A DNA stretch of 64,000 nucleotides, taken from assembly GCF_030406905.1 (NCBI RefSeq), contig NZ_CP129137.1, forward strand, positions 3,740,001 through 3,804,000, given 5' to 3'. A program made the position numbers and the translations under genes. A model generated the notes under the pieces. It was not told the origin of the DNA. It made no database searches and saw nothing but the letters and a program-made list of their open reading frames with translations. The stretch comes from Streptomyces sp. HUAS CB01. GTDB taxonomy: Bacteria > Actinomycetota > Actinomycetes > Streptomycetales > Streptomycetaceae. Shown in pieces: positions 60,884 through 64,000 of this stretch (position 1 is the stretch's first letter; each line of letters begins with the position of its first letter).

Positions 60884-62233
60884 GTGCGGGTACGGGGCTG
60901 GAGCGGGCGCAGCGGGCTCGCCAAGGTGGATCTCTACACACGCGGCACCGTGTACCTCCTCGTCTGGGTGGCCCTGTTCGCGCTGGCGCTGCTCATGCTG
61001 ACCCGTCCCGTCCGCCTCGGCACCCACCCCGTCGTGGCGGTCGGCGCCCCGCTGCTGGCGGTGGCGAACGGGGTGCTCTCCACCCTGCTGGCGCGGCACG
61101 CGATGGACGCCTACCTGGGGCAGGGCCCGGTCCCCCCGAGGCTGGTCGGCCGCGCCGCGGCGGCCGCCGCCCTGGCGACCGGCACGGCACTGTGGCTGGC
61201 GGCGACGGTCGGCATGGAAGAGATGCTGCCCATGGCCCTGTCGACGGCCCTGATCCCGTTCGTCACGGCGCACTGCCTGATCGTGCGGCGACGGACGACG
61301 GTGCTCATCCACGCGGGCGTGCTGGCCCTGCTGGCCGTGCTGGTGCCACTGACCGGCCGGGGCGCCGCGGAGACCCTGTTCACCCTCGGGACGGTCGCCT
61401 TCTCGATCGGCTGGCTCGCCTTCACCGCCCGGATCTCGATGTGGGTCCTCGCCGTGATGTGGGAGCTGCGCGAGGCCCGGGACGTGCAGGCGCGGCTCGC
61501 GGTCGCGGAGGAGCGGCTGCGGTTCGGCCGTGATCTGCACGACGTGCTGGGCCGCAATCTCGCGGTGATCGCGCTGAAGAGCGAACTGGCCGTACAGCTC
61601 GCGCAGCGCGGCGGCGAGCACCGGGCGCTGGAGCAGATGACCGAGGTGCAGCGCATCGCCCGGGAGTCCCAGCGCGAGGTCCGGGACGTCGTACGCGGCT
61701 ACCGGGGCGCGGACCTGCGGACCGAACTGGACGGGGCCAGGGGCGTGTTGGGCGCGGCGGGAATCAGCTGCACGATCGAGTCGCCGGACGCCGGACCGCC
61801 GGCCGAGGAGCTGCCGGCGGAGGTCCAGTCCGCGCTGGCCTGGGTCGTCCGCGAGGCCACGACGAACGTGCTGCGCCACGGGGACGCGGCCCACTGCGCC
61901 ATCGGCCTCACGACGACCGCCGGCGCCGCGGTCCTGACCGTGGAGAACGACGGAGTCCGCGGGAGCGCCCCGGGCGCTCCCGGCACCGGTCTGACCGGGC
62001 TGCGGGAGCGTCTGGCCGTACTGGACGGCACGCTGGACGCGGGCCCCGCCCCGGGCGCCCGCTTCCGCCTCACGGCACGGGTACCGGTCCCGGCGGGGGG
62101 CACGGACCTGCCGAGGCGGGAGCCGCCCGCACCGGCCGGCGGCACGGACGACCCCTCGAGGGCCGGGGGCGCGGCGGACGAACGCGCGCCGGGCGCGGAA
62201 CCCGGGGGAACGGAACGGGGCGCCGTGGTGTGA
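60884..62233 (+). CDS. Sensor histidine kinase (NarL/DesK-type)
   Basis: The 449-residue product has four to six N-terminal membrane helices (22-195) with almost no extracytoplasmic domain, which suggests sensing within the membrane. The HisKA_3 domain has H219 in FGRDLHDVLGRN. The ATPase domain has N-box WVVREATTNVLRHGDA and G-box GTGLTGLRERL. The last 60 residues are low complexity. It is 25 bases after the permease and 38 bases before the response regulator, so a four-gene operon is likely. The GTG at 60884 has GGAG overlapping; exact start unsure. Confidence 0.9.
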   Translation: MRVRGWSGRSGLAKVDLYTRGTVYLLVWVALFALALLMLTRPVRLGTHPVVAVGAPLLAVANGVLSTLLARHAMDAYLGQGPVPPRLVGRAAAAAALATGTALWLAATVGMEEMLPMALSTALIPFVTAHCLIVRRRTTVLIHAGVLALLAVLVPLTGRGAAETLFTLGTVAFSIGWLAFTARISMWVLAVMWELREARDVQARLAVAEERLRFGRDLHDVLGRNLAVIALKSELAVQLAQRGGEHRALEQMTEVQRIARESQREVRDVVRGYRGADLRTELDGARGVLGAAGISCTIESPDAGPPAEELPAEVQSALAWVVREATTNVLRHGDAAHCAIGLTTTAGAAVLTVENDGVRGSAPGAPGTGLTGLRERLAVLDGTLDAGPAPGARFRLTARVPVPAGGTDLPRREPPAPAGGTDDPSRAGGAADERAPGAEPGGTERGAVV

Positions 62234-62270
62234 CGTACGGGACGAGCGGAACGAGAGGGAGGGACGGGGC

Positions 62271-62888
62271 GTGACGCAGGATCGCGTGCGGGTGCTGCTG
62301 GCCGACGACGAGCATCTGATCCGCGGCGCGCTCGCCGCGCTGCTCGCGCTCGAGGACGATCTGCTCGTCGTCGCCGAGGCCGCGTCCGGTTCGGAGGCGC
62401 TGGCGATGGCCCGCGCGCACCGTCCGGACGTGGCCGTCCTGGATCTCCAGATGCCCGGCGGCGACGGTGTGAAGGTCGCCACATCGCTGATGGCCGAGCT
62501 GCCCGGCTGCCGCACGATGATCGTGACCAGTCACGGCCGCCCCGGCCACCTCAAGCGCGCCCTCGCCGCCGGGGTGCGCGGCTTCGTGCCGAAGACGGTC
62601 AGCGCCCGGCGGCTCGCCGAGATCATCCGTACCGTGCACGGGGGAAACCGCTACGTCGACCCCGAGTTGGCCGCCGACGCCATCTCCGCCGGGGACTCAC
62701 CGCTCACCGCGCGTGAGGCCGAGGTGCTGGAGCTCGCCGGGGACGGGGCGCCGATCGCGGAGATCGCCGCACGGGCCTCGCTGTCGTCGGGCACGGTCCG
62801 CAACTACCTGTCCTCGGCGGCGGCGAAACTGGGCGCGGAGAACCGGCACACCGCGGTGCGCCTCGCACGGGAGCGAGGTTGGGTATAG
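62271..62888 (+). CDS. Response regulator (NarL/LuxR type)
   Basis: The 205-residue product has a receiver domain with phospho-acceptor D58 (VAVLDLQMPGGDG), acidic pocket DDE (12-14), conserved Thr in VTSHG and Lys in VPKTV. A LuxR-type helix-turn-helix lies at about 140-200 (LTAREAEVLELAGDGAPIAE, then SSGTVRNYLSSA). It is the cognate partner of the upstream kinase and probably activates the upstream exporter genes. Its stop codon overlaps the promoter of tRNA-Gly copy 2. Confidence 0.93.
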   Translation: MTQDRVRVLLADDEHLIRGALAALLALEDDLLVVAEAASGSEALAMARAHRPDVAVLDLQMPGGDGVKVATSLMAELPGCRTMIVTSHGRPGHLKRALAAGVRGFVPKTVSARRLAEIIRTVHGGNRYVDPELAADAISAGDSPLTAREAEVLELAGDGAPIAEIAARASLSSGTVRNYLSSAAAKLGAENRHTAVRLARERGWV

Positions 62889-62889
62889 T
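62884..62889 (+). promoter_or_regulatory. -10 box of tRNA-Gly (GCC) copy 2
   Basis: TATAGT spans the stop codon of the response regulator and lies 22 bases before the tRNA. The -35 would be inside the coding region, and I see no strong match. Confidence 0.55.
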
Positions 62890-62910
62890 GGGCTCCGCGC
62901 CACGGCGCAT

Positions 62911-62983
62911 GCGGACGTAGCTCAGTTGGTAGAGCGCAACCTTGCCAAGGTTGAGGTCGCGAGTTCGAGCCTCGTCGTCCGCT
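62911..62983 (+). tRNA. tRNA-Gly (GCC), copy 2
   Basis: A 73-nt cloverleaf with anticodon loop TTGCCAA. It differs from copy 1 in a few D-, anticodon- and T-stem bases. CCA is encoded at 62984-62986. Confidence 0.95.
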
Positions 62984-62990
62984 CCAGTCG

Positions 62991-63024
62991 AGAAAGCCCC
63001 CGGCCCGAAGGCCGGGGGCTTTCT
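62991..63024. terminator. Bidirectional terminator between tRNA-Gly and purC
   Basis: AGAAAGCCCCCGGCC pairs perfectly with GGCCGGGGGCTTTCT around CGAA. It lies between the plus-strand tRNA and the minus-strand purC, with short A/T runs on both sides. Confidence 0.85.
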
Positions 63025-63028
63025 CGTG

Positions 63029-63928
63029 TCACGACCAGGCGGTGCCGGTCAGCAGTTCGTACGCCTCCAGGTACCGGGCGCGGGTCGACTCCACGACGTC
63101 CTGCGGAAGGGCCGGCGGGGGCTGCTCGCTCCTGCGGTCCCAGCCGGACGCCGGCGAGGTCAGCCAGTCGCGCACGTACTGCTTGTCGTACGACGGCTGG
63201 GCGCGGCCCGGCTGCCACTGGTCGGCGGGCCAGAAGCGCGAGGAGTCGGGGGTGAGCACCTCGTCCGCGACGATCAGCCGCTCGCCGTCGAAGCCGAACT
63301 CGAACTTCGTGTCGGCGAGGATGATGCCCCGCTCGCGGGCGATGTCCCGGGCCCGGGCGTAGACGTCGAGCGTCGTCCGGCGCAGCAGCGCGGCCGTCTC
63401 GGTGCCGACCTGACGGGCGACCTCCTCGAAGGACACGTTCTCGTCGTGGTCGCCGACGGCGGCCTTGGTGGCCGGGGTGAAGATCGGGGCGGGCAGCTCG
63501 GAACCGTCCACGAGCCCCTCGGGCAGGGCCAGCCCGCAGACCGTACGGCTCTCGTCGTACTCGGCGAGGCCGGAGCCGGTGAGGTAGCCGCGGGCGACGC
63601 ACTCGACCGGGACCATGTCGAGGGCCCTGCAGACGAGGGTGCGGCCGGCCCAGTCGGCCGGGGCGCCGGCCGGGAGGTCGGTGGAGACCACGTGGTTGGG
63701 GACGAGGTCGGCGAGGCGGTCGAACCACCAGAGGGAGAGCCTGGTGAGCACCCGGCCCTTGTCCGGGATCTCGGTGGGCAGCACCCAGTCGTACGCGGAG
63801 ATGCGGTCGCTCGCGACCATCACGAGGTCCCCGGCCTCGTTCTCGTAGAGATCGCGCACCTTGCCCGTGTGGAGATGGGTGAGGCCCGGGACCTGAAGCG
63901 GCTCGGGCTTTTCTACGAATCCGGACAC
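63029..63928 (-). CDS. purC: SAICAR synthetase
   Basis: The 299-residue product carries PurC motifs (LTHLHTGKVRDLYE, LVMVASDRISAYDW, PVECVARGYLTGSG, LADTKFEFGFD, and DSSRFW). It joins CAIR and aspartate with ATP, step 7 of IMP synthesis. The GTG at 63928 has GGAGG upstream. It is monocistronic within the window; the last 70 bases hold its promoter region. Confidence 0.95.
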   Translation of the reverse strand: MSGFVEKPEPLQVPGLTHLHTGKVRDLYENEAGDLVMVASDRISAYDWVLPTEIPDKGRVLTRLSLWWFDRLADLVPNHVVSTDLPAGAPADWAGRTLVCRALDMVPVECVARGYLTGSGLAEYDESRTVCGLALPEGLVDGSELPAPIFTPATKAAVGDHDENVSFEEVARQVGTETAALLRRTTLDVYARARDIARERGIILADTKFEFGFDGERLIVADEVLTPDSSRFWPADQWQPGRAQPSYDKQYVRDWLTSPASGWDRRSEQPPPALPQDVVESTRARYLEAYELLTGTAWS

Positions 63929-64000
63929 GGTTCCTCCGCGTAGGTTGATCCAGGAGCGCTACCGATTCTCTCGCACCCGGGGACCGCGGCGGGCCGGAGG

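Noticed and set aside
59642..62515. A 957-codon minus-strand frame opposite the ABC/two-component operon
   Set aside because: Antisense shadow, Arg/Gly-rich nonsense.

Overview
The window is a stretch of a Streptomyces-type actinobacterial chromosome core. The evidence is very high GC with strong third-position bias, GTG starts, bldC, an Lsr2-like protein, mycothiol-dependent enzyme families, SpoIIE-type phosphatases, and a gene order that I recall as matching the SCO4071-SCO4122 part of S. coelicolor (from memory, not searched). I see no insertion sequence, prophage, integrase or CRISPR array. The novelty lies in small features inside conserved core DNA rather than in an island.

Layout. 1-6.4 kb: a MarR regulator cut by the left edge, divergent from an MFS exporter; a PAS-SpoIIE-ATPase phosphatase; type II NADH dehydrogenase; a TetR regulator. 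6.9-14.8 kb: a sigma factor fused to zinc-finger, membrane and NPCBM domains; an asparagine-synthetase-like protein with an altered ATP loop; a sporulation-associated regulator carrying a TTA codon; L-2-hydroxyglutarate oxidase. 14.8-22.2 kb: trmB, a PrsW-like membrane protease, an M23 endopeptidase behind a c-di-AMP riboswitch, a membrane SpoIIE phosphatase, a TipAL-like regulator with its dyad, tRNA-fMet and tRNA-Lys. 22.4-30.4 kb: two large secreted FG-GAP proteins with a remnant of a third between them, then a DEAD-box helicase with a repetitive basic tail. 30.8-39.7 kb: a lipoprotein, a coupled crcB pair, a zincin, a membrane metallophosphoesterase, three tRNAs (Glu, Asp, Phe), a 2-hydroxyacid dehydrogenase, DUF4186, and a CcdA/DsbA-like pair. 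39.7-48.1 kb: hrpA, a second identical tRNA-Asp, DUF6274, bldC, a conserved hypothetical, valine dehydrogenase, DUF3073. 48.1-64 kb: purine genes purM, purF, purSQL and purC, interleaved with a META-domain lipoprotein, a mycothiol-dependent enzyme family member, a SnoaL-like protein, an ArsR-M23 operon whose M23 gene looks frameshifted, lsrL, two tRNA-Gly genes, an ABC exporter with its own two-component system, and a third tRNA-Gly.

How the genes work together. Five separate purine transcription units convert PRPP towards IMP (PurF, PurSQL, PurM, PurC). Several genes act on envelope and development: BldC, LsrL, the TTA-containing regulator, two SpoIIE phosphatases, two M23 endopeptidases, the membrane-bound sigma factor and the thiol-redox pair. 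The c-di-AMP riboswitch links cell-wall hydrolysis to a second messenger. Start sites below were chosen from Shine-Dalgarno spacing, signal peptides and conserved N-termini, and often differ from the longest possible reading frame.
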